From Flavobacteriales bacterium UBA5040 (GTDB taxonomy: Bacteria > Bacteroidota > Bacteroidia > Flavobacteriales > Weeksellaceae): a DNA stretch of 64,000 nt. The stretch spans positions 90,899 through 154,898 of the forward strand of contig DIBY01000001.1 of assembly GCA_002415135.1 (NCBI GenBank), read 5' to 3'. The notes below the pieces were generated by a model, which was not told the origin of the DNA, did not search any database, and was given only the letters and a program-made list of their open reading frames with translations. Below, one piece after another: positions 35,219 through 43,444 of this stretch; positions within the stretch are counted from its first letter, which is position 1, and each line of letters opens with the position of its first letter. The position numbers and the translations under genes were made by a program.

Positions 35219-35843
35219 AGAAGAAGAAAATATTTTATTAAAACAAGGTAAAATGCTCCCAGTGATGGAGCATTTTTATACTTTACAAGGCGAAGGCGCC
35301 CATACCGGAAAAGCGGCCTATTTTATCAGATTAGGTGGTTGCGATGTCGGCTGTCACTGGTGCGACGTTAAAGAAAGCTGGGATCCTAATTTACATCCTT
35401 TAATGAATACCGAACAAATCGCAGAAACTGCAGCGAGTTTTTGTAAAACCATCGTTTTAACTGGCGGAGAACCACTAATGTGGAATCTCGAAATTTTAAC
35501 AAACAGATTAAAAGAGTTGGGTTGCGAAATTCATATCGAAACTTCTGGCGCTTATGAGATGAGTGGGACTTTGGACTGGATTACGCTTTCACCAAAAAAA
35601 ACCGGATTACCAAAGCCAGCAATTTATGCCAAAGCCAATGAGTTGAAGATGATCGTCTTTAACAACAATGACCTGAAATTTGCCGAAGAGCAAGCTGCAA
35701 AAGTTTCTGAAAACTGCGTTCTTTATCTGCAAAGTGAATGGAGCAAACGAGAGGAAATCTATCCTAAACTTATCGATTTTATTTTGGCAAATCCAAGATG
35801 GCAGGCATCGGTCCAAACGCACAAATATTTGAATATTCCATAA
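35211..35843 (+). CDS. queE: 7-carboxy-7-deazaguanine synthase
   Basis: Radical SAM enzyme that converts 6-carboxy-tetrahydropterin to 7-carboxy-7-deazaguanine on the path to queuosine in tRNA. 210 residues. The cluster motif is CxxxCxxC (CDVGCHWC), preceded by HTGKAAYFIRLGG and the EGAH segment; TGGEPLMW is the SAM-binding GGE motif. No queC, queD or queF is adjacent. It overlaps folD by eight bases. The N-terminus starts with a short extension before MEHFYTLQGEG. Confidence 0.95.
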   Translation: MTKEEENILLKQGKMLPVMEHFYTLQGEGAHTGKAAYFIRLGGCDVGCHWCDVKESWDPNLHPLMNTEQIAETAASFCKTIVLTGGEPLMWNLEILTNRLKELGCEIHIETSGAYEMSGTLDWITLSPKKTGLPKPAIYAKANELKMIVFNNNDLKFAEEQAAKVSENCVLYLQSEWSKREEIYPKLIDFILANPRWQASVQTHKYLNIP

Positions 35844-35877
35844 ATTATACTAGATTTACTTCTAGTTAAAATCCGGT

Positions 35878-37251
35878 ATGCAAAGAATTCGATATTCTCG
35901 ATATTTTAAGACCATTTTTATTCTCATCGATATCGTTGTGATAGCGTCAGTGTTTGTTTATTTTTTTCTGAGAAATAATGATCATCTTTTCGCTGAAGAA
36001 AATTCCGAACAAAATATCCTGTCTATTGTATTGCTTATTTTTTACTGGGTTTTATTGAGCAGCCGGACGAAACTGTACTCTATTGCACGAAACATTACGT
36101 ACACCATTTATTTGGAACGACTGATCACCCATATCTTTATTTTTATTTTCGGTGTGATTTTATTGGCGAAAGTGAGCAATAATGATTTTCTAAAACAAGA
36201 TCGGTTTTTAATTGCGCTCAGCTTATTCTTCTTACTTTTCCTCATTAAATCCACTCTATTTTTTACGTTAAAATATATTAGAACCAAGGGACTTAACTTT
36301 AGAAATATTATGTTTCTGTCAGATGATTCGTCTTCAGAAATTCTAAAGAATATTTTTGCAGAACGAAAAGACTATGGTTTCAAAATTCATGATTTTCCGG
36401 TAGAACATCTCGCTAATTTTGAAAAACTCGTAGAATTCTGGAAGTTTAATGGAATTCATACCATGTACATTTCGACGGAACTTAAGACCTATACAAAAGA
36501 ACAGGAAGCGGAAATTTATAACTTAGCTGAGCTTCACAAAGTGCGTATTTCCTTAATTCCGAGTATTGTTAAGAACAATTTCTTTCAATATGATTTAGGA
36601 TATATCGAGACGCAACCTATTTTAGTCCGTGCAAAATTCCCATTAGATTATTTAACAAACGTTATTCTGAAAAGAGCTTTTGATTTGCTGTTTTCTGCTT
36701 GTATTTTGATATTTGTCTGCAGTTGGCTTTTCCCAATTATAGCAATTCTCATCAAATTAAATAGTAAAGGTCCGGTGTTCTTTATACAGAAAAGATATGG
36801 TTTCCACGATGAAGTATTTAGCTGTATAAAATTTAGAACCATGAATGTCAATGGTGAATGTACTAGTAAAACAACAGCAGAAAATGATAAACGAATTACT
36901 AAAATTGGCAAATTTCTTCGGAAAACCAGTTTAGATGAAATGCCGCAGTTTTTAAATGTTCTAAAAGGAGACATGTCGGTAGTTGGTCCCCGACCTCATA
37001 TGCTTTTGGTCGATGATTTCTATAAATTAAAGATAGGACGGTATTCCATAAGAAGTTTGGTAAAGCCTGGCGTTACTGGTTTAGCTCAGGTTAATGGATT
37101 GCGTGGTGACAAAGGAAACATGGACATTGAAATGCAAAAAAGAATTCTAGCCGACGCGTTTTACGTTAAAAACTGGACTGTAGTCCTGGACTCCGTTATT
37201 ATTTTTAAAACTGTTTTTCTTGTTATCGGTGGAGATAAGAATGCCAATTAA
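35878..37251 (+). CDS. Polyprenyl-phosphate sugar phosphotransferase (exopolysaccharide initiation)
   Basis: A 457-residue membrane protein of the WbaP/WcaJ/CpsE family that transfers a sugar-1-phosphate to undecaprenyl phosphate to start exopolysaccharide or O-antigen repeat units. Four N-terminal helices (about 10-30, 48-63, 83-100, 113-132), a CoA-binding-like central region, a fifth helix (about 270-290), and the C-terminal catalytic domain with KRxFDLL, GPVFFIQKRYG, KFRTM, RKTSLDEMPQFLNVL and VGPRPHM. Alone among housekeeping genes, 34 bases after queE. Sugar specificity unknown. Confidence 0.93.
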   Translation: MQRIRYSRYFKTIFILIDIVVIASVFVYFFLRNNDHLFAEENSEQNILSIVLLIFYWVLLSSRTKLYSIARNITYTIYLERLITHIFIFIFGVILLAKVSNNDFLKQDRFLIALSLFFLLFLIKSTLFFTLKYIRTKGLNFRNIMFLSDDSSSEILKNIFAERKDYGFKIHDFPVEHLANFEKLVEFWKFNGIHTMYISTELKTYTKEQEAEIYNLAELHKVRISLIPSIVKNNFFQYDLGYIETQPILVRAKFPLDYLTNVILKRAFDLLFSACILIFVCSWLFPIIAILIKLNSKGPVFFIQKRYGFHDEVFSCIKFRTMNVNGECTSKTTAENDKRITKIGKFLRKTSLDEMPQFLNVLKGDMSVVGPRPHMLLVDDFYKLKIGRYSIRSLVKPGVTGLAQVNGLRGDKGNMDIEMQKRILADAFYVKNWTVVLDSVIIFKTVFLVIGGDKNAN

Positions 37252-37280
37252 AAAAACATCCATCAAAAAATAAAAAACAC

Positions 37281-37288
37281 TAATTTTG
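37281..37288 (+). promoter_or_regulatory. -7 promoter box four bases from the mlaE start
   Basis: TAATTTTG is followed by CAGC and ATG 37293. The message would start at or next to the start codon, as for the genes at 16967 and 44428. Confidence 0.5.
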
Positions 37289-37292
37289 CAGC

Positions 37293-38045
37293 ATGCTAAA
37301 AAATCTGTTAAGCCAAATTGGCGCTTATATTATTCTTCTCGGAAAAACACTAAAAAGGCCGCAGAAGGCATCCATATTCGGCAAGTTATTTATGCGGGAG
37401 ATCTATGATTTAGGTGTAAACTCTTTTGGATTGGTCCTTTTCACTTCCACTTTTGTAGGAGCGGTCGTGGCGATTCAAATGTTTAATAACTTTAGCGCTT
37501 CTTCCTTTCCAATACCAAATTCCTTTATTGGATACGCGACTAAAGTGGTGTTGATCTTAGAATTTGCACCAACAATTATTTCAGTTGTTTTAGCCGGGAA
37601 AGTTGGGTCGTATATTGCCTCAAGTATTGGAACAATGCGTGTAACAGAACAGATTGATGCTTTAGACATTATGGGAGTTAATTCTCCTAACTTTTTAATT
37701 TTACCCAAAATTTTAGCCAGTGTAATTTTTAATCCTTTACTTATTGCAATCAGTATTGTATTTGGAATCTGGGGTGGATATTTAGCAGGACTCGCAACCG
37801 GAAGTTGGAGCAAAGCCGATTATATCACGGGAATTCAAATGTATATGCCGCAACATTTTATTTGGTACGCCTTTTTTAAGACTGCTGTATTTGCTTTTTT
37901 AATTGCGACCATCCCCGCTTATTTTGGATATAATGTAAAAGGAGGCTCGCTGGAAGTTGGTCGTGCAAGTACCCAAGCGGTGGTTTGGACCATTGTCGCC
38001 ATTATTATCATGAACTTAATATTAACTCAAATGTTCCTAAGCTAA
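37293..38045 (+). CDS. mlaE: MlaE-family ABC transporter permease
   Basis: A 250-residue inner-membrane permease for phospholipid (Mla-type) transport. Family segments are FGLVLFTSTFVGAVVAIQMF, LEFAPTIISVVLAGKVGS, IGTMRVTEQIDALDIMGV and a C-terminal YFGYNVKGGSLEVGRASTQAV. About five to six helices. It probably works with the MCE protein encoded at 21843. Its TAA overlaps the ATPase ATG by one base (TAATG). Confidence 0.95.
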   Translation: MLKNLLSQIGAYIILLGKTLKRPQKASIFGKLFMREIYDLGVNSFGLVLFTSTFVGAVVAIQMFNNFSASSFPIPNSFIGYATKVVLILEFAPTIISVVLAGKVGSYIASSIGTMRVTEQIDALDIMGVNSPNFLILPKILASVIFNPLLIAISIVFGIWGGYLAGLATGSWSKADYITGIQMYMPQHFIWYAFFKTAVFAFLIATIPAYFGYNVKGGSLEVGRASTQAVVWTIVAIIIMNLILTQMFLS

Positions 38046-38854
38046 TGATTGAAGTAAAAGATTTAAAGAAAAGATTTGATGAAGTTGAAGTCTTAAAAGG
38101 AATTTCGAGCAATTTTGAAACGGGTAAAGTGAACCTTGTCATTGGGCAAAGTGGTTCTGGAAAAACCGTTTTTCTTAAAAGCTTATTGAATGTTTACCAA
38201 CCTACTTCAGGAGAAATTTTGTTTGATGGAAAAGACATTAACAAAATGTCGAGAGACGAGAAGCAGCAACTTCGTGCCGAAATCGGAACGGTATTTCAAG
38301 GAAGTGCTCTTTTTGATTCCATGACGGTTGAGGAAAACATTACTTTCCCCTTAGATATGTTTACCAATTTAACTTTCCGTGAGAAAAAAAGACGCGCTTT
38401 TGAAGTAATCGGTCGGGTACATTTGGAAAAAGCCAATAGAAAATATCCTTCAGAAATTTCGGGTGGAATGCAAAAAAGGGTTGCTATAGCGCGAGCGATT
38501 GTAAATAATCCTAAGTATTTATTTTGTGATGAACCGAACTCAGGACTCGATCCTTACACCGCAAACATTATTGATGATCTGCTTTTAGAGATTACCAAAG
38601 AATATAATACAACAACCATCATTAATACGCATGATATGAATTCGGTGATGACGATTGGTGAAAACATTCTGTACTTAAGAATGGGGATAAAAGAATGGGA
38701 AGGCAATAAAGACATCCTGATTAATGCAGGCAATAAAAACCTGATCGATTTCGTTTACTCCTCAGAGTTGTTCAAAGAATTACGGGAGTATTTCATGAAG
38801 ACCAACAAAACCTCAATTGACAATATTATAACAAAACCTCATTCTAATGAATAA
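38045..38854 (+). CDS. mlaF: MlaF-family ABC transporter ATP-binding protein
   Basis: A 269-residue cytosolic ATPase partner of MlaE. Walker A GQSGSGKTV, Q-loop TVFQGSALFDSMTV, signature EISGGMQKRVAIARA and Walker B YLFCDEPNSGLDP are all intact. A longer frame starts at 37985 inside mlaE, but ATG 38045 coincides with the mlaE stop and begins at the first beta strand MIEVKDLKK. It overlaps the next gene by eight bases, so mlaE-mlaF-barrel protein form one operon. Confidence 0.95.
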   Translation: MIEVKDLKKRFDEVEVLKGISSNFETGKVNLVIGQSGSGKTVFLKSLLNVYQPTSGEILFDGKDINKMSRDEKQQLRAEIGTVFQGSALFDSMTVEENITFPLDMFTNLTFREKKRRAFEVIGRVHLEKANRKYPSEISGGMQKRVAIARAIVNNPKYLFCDEPNSGLDPYTANIIDDLLLEITKEYNTTTIINTHDMNSVMTIGENILYLRMGIKEWEGNKDILINAGNKNLIDFVYSSELFKELREYFMKTNKTSIDNIITKPHSNE

Positions 38855-39464
38855 ATTTTTTAGCATCGTTTTAATCGGTGCAAGTGTTCTTACTTCTGCA
38901 CAGATTAAATTCGCAGGGAAAGCAAACTTACTTTTCAAAACAGATTCTCCAAGTTGGGAAAACATTAAAGGAAGTGCCGTAGGAGCATACAATGAAGCAG
39001 GCAAAAACAACGTCGGTTTTAATGTTGGACTTTCGGCTAAAGTAAACTTACCGGCCTCTTTCTTCTTGATGCCAGAAATCTATTACACTACCTTCAAAAC
39101 TGAATTTGATGTTCCTGTCTCAGGTGTCACTTTGGAAGCGAAAAGTAACAGAGTTGACGTACCAGTTTTGGTAGGATATAAATTATTAGGAGATAACTTA
39201 GGTGTATTTATTGGACCTGTTGCTTCTTACAATCTATCTACAGACAATCAGTTCGCTGACTTCAAAGAAAATGCGACAAAAGACTTTACGGTTGGTTACC
39301 AGTTTGGAGCGCAAGTTCAACTTCAAAAATTGATCGTAAGCGCCAAATATGAAGGAGCTTTCACAGAAGACCAAAGAGATTTCATCAATACCAATACGAA
39401 CGAAACGATTCGTTATGATAGCCGACCAAGCTTATTCATGGTAGGTTTAGGTTATGAGTTCTAA
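38847..39464 (+). CDS. Outer-membrane beta-barrel (porin-like) protein
   Basis: A 205-residue protein with a signal peptide (MNKFFSIVLIGASVLTSAQI) and alternating amphipathic beta strands ending in an aromatic C-terminal residue (MVGLGYEF), typical of small Bacteroidota outer-membrane barrels (PF13568-like). The eight-base overlap with mlaF suggests a link with lipid transport to or from the outer membrane, which is inference. No catalytic residues recognised. Confidence 0.82.
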   Translation: MNKFFSIVLIGASVLTSAQIKFAGKANLLFKTDSPSWENIKGSAVGAYNEAGKNNVGFNVGLSAKVNLPASFFLMPEIYYTTFKTEFDVPVSGVTLEAKSNRVDVPVLVGYKLLGDNLGVFIGPVASYNLSTDNQFADFKENATKDFTVGYQFGAQVQLQKLIVSAKYEGAFTEDQRDFINTNTNETIRYDSRPSLFMVGLGYEF

Positions 39465-39490
39465 GGAACATCAACTTTTAAGAAATAAAA

Positions 39491-39523
39491 AAAATCCTCT
39501 GAATTAATAATTCGGAGGATTTT
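39491..39523. terminator. Bidirectional terminator containing a stop codon
   Basis: Stem AAAATCCTCTGAATT / AATTCGGAGGATTTT. A and T runs flank both sides. The stop codon of the minus-strand gene at 39504 lies in this hairpin. Confidence 0.85.
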
Positions 39524-39830
39524 GATTTTCTGTCGTTGTTGTATAAGTAGCGGTCTGTTGCCTCGCCAATTCTGCAGCTTGCTTTTCCAGATCTTCATTC
39601 ACTTTTCGAAGCTGTTTGATTTCTCTTTTTTTCTCTTCTTGCTTTAAAGCTGTTCCTTTGCTAACGTATCCAACGATGCCGCCAATAATTAGTCCTATTC
39701 CTATTCCGGCCAAAATACCCATTAAGCTAATCGGTTCAAAGAGCTTCACAAAGGAAAATTCAGGTAACATATAGTAAAGCAAAAATGCTAAACCAAGAAG
39801 AAGAAAGCCTATAAAAGTTAAATTTTTCAT
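39504..39830 (-). CDS. Small membrane protein with coiled coil
   Basis: A 108-residue protein with two helices (about 5-22 and 38-56; the second Gly-rich), then a charged heptad-like coiled coil (about 62-92; EKKREIKQLRKVNEDLEKQA) and a Thr/Asn/Pro tail. No enzyme motif; I do not recognise a characterised family. The last codons and stop lie inside the transcription terminator hairpin shared with the convergent barrel-protein gene. Monocistronic. Confidence 0.75.
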   Translation of the reverse strand: MKNLTFIGFLLLGLAFLLYYMLPEFSFVKLFEPISLMGILAGIGIGLIIGGIVGYVSKGTALKQEEKKREIKQLRKVNEDLEKQAAELARQQTATYTTTTENQNPPNY

Positions 39831-39843
39831 GTTTGTTTAAATT

Positions 39844-39883
39844 AAAAAACCTTCCCAAATTTAAGAAATTTTTAGGAAGGTTT
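39844..39883 (-). terminator. Terminator of the M48 peptidase gene
   Basis: AAACCTTCC / GGAAGGTTT outer stem with an AT-rich inner stem, T run on the minus strand. Confidence 0.75.
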
Positions 39884-39903
39884 ACTATAATTATAATTAA
39901 GTC

Positions 39904-40713
39904 TTACTTTTTACCACCTGCTGCTCTATAGTATTCTAAAGCTTTTGGCATATTACGTTCTAAATCTGCACGTCTTGTATCTGGATTCGGGTGAGTTGAT
40001 AAAAACTCAGGAGGTCTGTTTCCTGTAGAAGCAGCTTCCATTCTTTGCCAAAACGGTTGAGATTCTCTTGGATCATATCCAGCCATCGCCATCAAGTAAA
40101 GTCCCATTTCATCAGCTTCCAATTCTTGGCTACGTCCATATTTTAATAATGCAACCTGAGCACCTAACGGATAAGCCTGTTGAAAAATAGCCGCAATTTG
40201 ATTGTTAGAAATTGCACCACCTAAAATCGCGCCTCCATACTGAGCGACCATCGCTTGTGAAATTCTCTCATTTCCGTGACCTGCAATGGCGTGAGAAATC
40301 TCGTGACCTAGCACTACTGCTAAACCTGTATCATTTTTAGTAATTGGCATAATACCAGTATAAACCGCTACTTTACCACCTGGCATACACCAAGCATTAA
40401 CCTGTTTGTCATCAATTAAATTAAATTCCCATTGGTAATTGGCTAAATCGGCTTCTCGTCCAATTCCACGGTAGTAGTTATTCGCAGCATTTTTAATTCT
40501 TAATCCTACGTTCTGAACGCTTTTTGCCTGCGTCGTTCCTTTAATAACTTTCGCTGCGGATAAAGTCTGGCGATACTGCTGAAGTGCCATTGCTGAAATT
40601 TCTTGATCGTTCGCTAGCTGCAACGATTTTCGACCTGTAATTGGGTTGGTAGTACATGCAATCATCATAGCAGATATCACACTGATTCCTAATAATTTAT
40701 TTAAATTTTTCAT
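39904..40713 (-). CDS. M48 family metallopeptidase lipoprotein
   Basis: A 269-residue zinc peptidase with a lipoprotein signal (lipobox MMIAC, Cys20). The zinc motif HEISH (HExxH) at about 140-144 is followed by a third-ligand Glu in LEADEMGLYLMAMAGYDP, as in the BepA/LoiP periplasmic proteases that clear misfolded outer-membrane proteins. C-terminal LSTHPNPDTRRADLE is typical. It lacks the TPR domain of BepA, so LoiP/YggG is the nearer relative. Monocistronic and divergent from the DUF4251 array. Confidence 0.93.
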   Translation of the reverse strand: MKNLNKLLGISVISAMMIACTTNPITGRKSLQLANDQEISAMALQQYRQTLSAAKVIKGTTQAKSVQNVGLRIKNAANNYYRGIGREADLANYQWEFNLIDDKQVNAWCMPGGKVAVYTGIMPITKNDTGLAVVLGHEISHAIAGHGNERISQAMVAQYGGAILGGAISNNQIAAIFQQAYPLGAQVALLKYGRSQELEADEMGLYLMAMAGYDPRESQPFWQRMEAASTGNRPPEFLSTHPNPDTRRADLERNMPKALEYYRAAGGKK

Positions 40714-40812
40714 AGTAGTAAAAAAATGATTTCAAAGGGGTAAACAATTTTTATTCCAAAATGTTCAAATATTTTTCTATCTTAGTTGAACTAACATTTA
40801 AATAAAATAAAT

Positions 40813-41361
40813 ATGAAAATCTTATCTCAATTTTTTGCTGCTGTTTTTATGATATCCATTTTAGGTTCATGTGCTGCCCTACCTCAAGTAAAAGCTGAAA
40901 ACGGGATGGCTGAATTACCATTTAACGAATTTACTTTTAATGCTGACCGTGCATTTGTAGAACATTACAATGTTGACTATGTTACAAAGGATCTTAATGC
41001 ACCACCACTTCTAAGAGAATATCCGTCAAGAAAAATGGTTAATCTTTCACCTGGTTATACGATTGATATTAAAGATAATGAATTAACAATTTACCTGCCT
41101 TACCTGAGCAGAATATTAAAAACATCTTTAAGAAATGAGGATGCCAACCAATTCTCTATCACCAACTTCGATTTAAAACAAACAACAACTAAGAAAGGAA
41201 ATATGGTTTATACCATTTTACCGAATGATAAAAAATTGATATCAGAAATCGCTATCGAAGTCACCAAAAACGGCAGAACATCGGTTGAAATCAATACAAA
41301 AACCGATCAGTCTGTATCTTACGAAGGATTTATAGCACAAAATATCGCTGTGAAGAATTAA
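40813..41361 (+). CDS. DUF4251 family lipoprotein, copy 1
   Basis: A 182-residue lipoprotein (lipobox ILGSC, Cys20) of the Bacteroidota DUF4251 family: an N-terminal FNEFTFNADRA strand, central GYTIDIKDNELTIYLPYLSR, and C-terminal VSYEGFIAQNI. It is the most divergent from copies 2 and 3 of the tandem set in the first half. No enzymatic motif; DUF4251 proteins are single beta-rich domains of unknown role. 100 bases downstream of and divergent from the M48 peptidase gene. Confidence 0.85.
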   Translation: MKILSQFFAAVFMISILGSCAALPQVKAENGMAELPFNEFTFNADRAFVEHYNVDYVTKDLNAPPLLREYPSRKMVNLSPGYTIDIKDNELTIYLPYLSRILKTSLRNEDANQFSITNFDLKQTTTKKGNMVYTILPNDKKLISEIAIEVTKNGRTSVEINTKTDQSVSYEGFIAQNIAVKN

Positions 41362-41425
41362 GTTTATAAAAACACCACAGTTATTCAGCATAATTATTGA
41401 TGAATAATTAAAAATCTAAAAAGTT

Positions 41426-41974
41426 ATGAAAACAATCTTCAAAATAATGACTGTTCTGTTGGGATTTATCGTCATGTCATCTTGCACAACCCAGAACATA
41501 GAGAAGTTCGCAGCAGTTGAGTCACTTTTACAAAAGGGTGAATTTACTTTCGTAGCAGAACGTGCGAATCCCACTAATCCAGAGGTTGTTAAAATAATGG
41601 CTTCAATCCCTGGCACCAATTCTTCCAAAATGCTTAATTTGGATTTTGGCTACACTATTGAAATCAGAACAGATGAACTGGAAGTTACATTACCTTACTT
41701 TGGCAAAATGTATACTGAAAATATAGAGCCTGATAAAAAAATCTATCAAATTATAGCTGAAGATTTCGCAACTAAAGATTTCACAATTAATAAGAAAGAC
41801 GGAAAAAAAGGAAGTACTGTTTTTAACATCGTTGCTAATGATCAACAAAACATTAAAAAGATGAATATGGAGGTTTTCAAAAATGGGAAAGCTCATGTAT
41901 GGGTTGACTCTAATGACAAACAATCCATTTCTTATGATGGTTACATCACTACGAATTTAATAACAAAAAAGTAG
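41426..41974 (+). CDS. DUF4251 family lipoprotein, copy 2
   Basis: A 182-residue lipoprotein (lipobox VMSSC, Cys20). Core signatures are FTFVAERANP, GYTIEIRTDELEVTLPYFGK and QSISYDGYITTN. It is very close to copy 3: the central LPYFG block and the KKGSTVF-VANDQQNI block match almost base for base, which indicates a recent tandem duplication. Separated by 64 bases from copy 1. Confidence 0.85.
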   Translation: MKTIFKIMTVLLGFIVMSSCTTQNIEKFAAVESLLQKGEFTFVAERANPTNPEVVKIMASIPGTNSSKMLNLDFGYTIEIRTDELEVTLPYFGKMYTENIEPDKKIYQIIAEDFATKDFTINKKDGKKGSTVFNIVANDQQNIKKMNMEVFKNGKAHVWVDSNDKQSISYDGYITTNLITKK

Positions 41975-42031
41975 TTTTTTATATCCAAATAATCATAGTA
42001 TTGTTATTATTAATTCAAAATAAAAGCGAAT

Positions 42032-42565
42032 ATGAAAAATCTATTAAAAACATTTGTTTCTTTTCTTACGATGACTTTGGCTTTTTCTTGCAGCACGCAA
42101 AACAATATCACACCAGCAAACATTACCTCCTTGTTAGAAACGAACCAATTCACTTTTGTTGCCGAGCATGCCAACCCTAACAATCTTGACGTAGTCAATG
42201 TAATGAACTCAATTCCAGGCGGCAGTTCCTCCAGAATGCTTAATCTGGATTCTGGCTACACCATTGAAATCAGAACAGATGAATTAGAAGTGACATTACC
42301 TTACTTTGGCAGAATGTACACCGCAAATCTAGATCCCAGTAAAAACTCGTATCGCTTTACAACTAAAGATTTTACAGTGGACAAAAAAGAAGGTAAAAAA
42401 GGAAGTACTGTTTTTACCATCGTTGCCAATGATCAGCAAAATATTCGAAATATTAATATGGAGGTTTTCAAAAATGGAAAAACCTATGTTTGGATCGAAT
42501 CTAACGATCGCCAATCGATATCTTACGACGGCTACATCACTGCGAATTCAATAAGAAAAAAGTAA
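42032..42565 (+). CDS. DUF4251 family lipoprotein, copy 3
   Basis: A 177-residue lipoprotein (lipobox LAFSC, Cys20) nearly identical in plan to copy 2 (FTFVAEHANP, GYTIEIRTDELEVTLPYFGR, QSISYDGYITAN) and shorter by a five-residue gap before FTVDKK. The 5-prime flank (TTATTATTAATTCAAAATAAAAG region) is also repeated before the next copies, so the duplicated unit includes upstream DNA. Confidence 0.85.
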   Translation: MKNLLKTFVSFLTMTLAFSCSTQNNITPANITSLLETNQFTFVAEHANPNNLDVVNVMNSIPGGSSSRMLNLDSGYTIEIRTDELEVTLPYFGRMYTANLDPSKNSYRFTTKDFTVDKKEGKKGSTVFTIVANDQQNIRNINMEVFKNGKTYVWIESNDRQSISYDGYITANSIRKK

Positions 42566-42630
42566 GCTTATTAATTTAAGTAATAGTTATAGTTTCGTAT
42601 TGTTATTATTAACTTAGAGTAAGAATAAAT

Positions 42631-42759
42631 ATGAAAAATCTATCCCGTGTATTTAGTACAGTTTTCTACCTATCACTGTTAGGATCTTACGCTTCTCAAA
42701 AGATTGACTCCAAGGATTGTCAAACGATATCTTACGACAGCTGCATTATTGTGAATTAG
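42631..42759 (+). pseudogene. Decayed DUF4251 copy with internal deletion
   Basis: A 42-codon remnant between copies 3 and 4. It keeps the leader repeat, the signal peptide start MKNLSRVFSTVF and the C-terminal QTISYDSCIIVN (compare QSISYDGYITAN in copy 3), but the roughly 130 residues between are gone. The lipobox Cys20 found in all four intact copies is Tyr here, and a TAG after VN ends the frame about five codons before the position of the ends of copies 2 and 3. It is most simply an in-frame internal deletion of a fifth copy. Whether it is transcribed is unknown. Confidence 0.75.
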
Positions 42760-42837
42760 GCAATGAAAATCGATTTCGTTAATTCAATTAATAGTCATAG
42801 CTTAGACTTCTTATTACTAATTTAAAATAAAATCAAT

Positions 42838-43443
42838 ATGAAAAATCTATCTAAAACATTATTTTCATTTTTTTTAATTGTGATCTTAGCATCTTGTAGT
42901 TCTCAAAGCACGGTTGTTGATAATAAAACAAGCAAACTGCTAAACACTGAAAACTTTACTTTTATTGCTGAAGAAGCTAATTATGATGGCTACAATTATA
43001 CTCTTGAAGACATTAGCAGAAAAGAAAACTCCTGGGAAAACCTTCCAAACTTTCGAGAACGTAAAGTATTTGTAAGAAGCAAATCTACACCTTTAGATGC
43101 AGAATACAGCGTAGCAGTAACCAATAATAAATTGGAAATATTTCTTCCGTATTTTTTGGGCTTAAATAAAGAATGGAAGACAAATCCATCCCGAACTATT
43201 CAATATACTACTTCTGATTCAGGATTTATAAAATTAATTTCTACTGATTTTACCGTGGATCAAAAAATTAATAAAAATGGTAAAACTACTTTAACAATAA
43301 TTGCTAATGATATTACCAATCCTGTTAAAATTAAAATTGATGTTTTTAAAGATGGAAAAAGTCTTTTAGTGGTTGATTCTAGTATTCGAAAATCATCTTC
43401 CTTTAGAGGTTATATAACGAATAATGCTATTGCAAAAAATTAA
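42838..43443 (+). CDS. DUF4251 family lipoprotein, copy 4
   Basis: A 201-residue lipoprotein (lipobox ILASC, Cys20) with a longer insertion after FTFIAEEANY. It keeps the general plan (YSVAVTNNKLEIFLPYFLG, STDFTVDQK, SSSFRGYITNNAIAKN) but the LPYFG and QSISYDG blocks are changed, so it is an older member than copies 2 and 3. Convergent with meaB, with its stop one base from the end of that gene. Confidence 0.8.
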   Translation: MKNLSKTLFSFFLIVILASCSSQSTVVDNKTSKLLNTENFTFIAEEANYDGYNYTLEDISRKENSWENLPNFRERKVFVRSKSTPLDAEYSVAVTNNKLEIFLPYFLGLNKEWKTNPSRTIQYTTSDSGFIKLISTDFTVDQKINKNGKTTLTIIANDITNPVKIKIDVFKDGKSLLVVDSSIRKSSSFRGYITNNAIAKN

Positions 43444-43444
43444 A

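Noticed and set aside
35849..35866. Inverted repeat ACTAGA / TCTAGT before the sugar phosphotransferase
   Set aside because: Six-base arms in AT-rich DNA with no T run; too weak to call.
37985..38044. Longer N-terminus for mlaF
   Set aside because: It lies inside mlaE; ATG 38045 coincides with the mlaE stop and starts the fold.
41990..42840. Repeated leader sequence in the DUF4251 region considered as a CRISPR-like array
   Set aside because: Units are irregular, separated by whole genes and include start codons; they are duplicated gene leaders.
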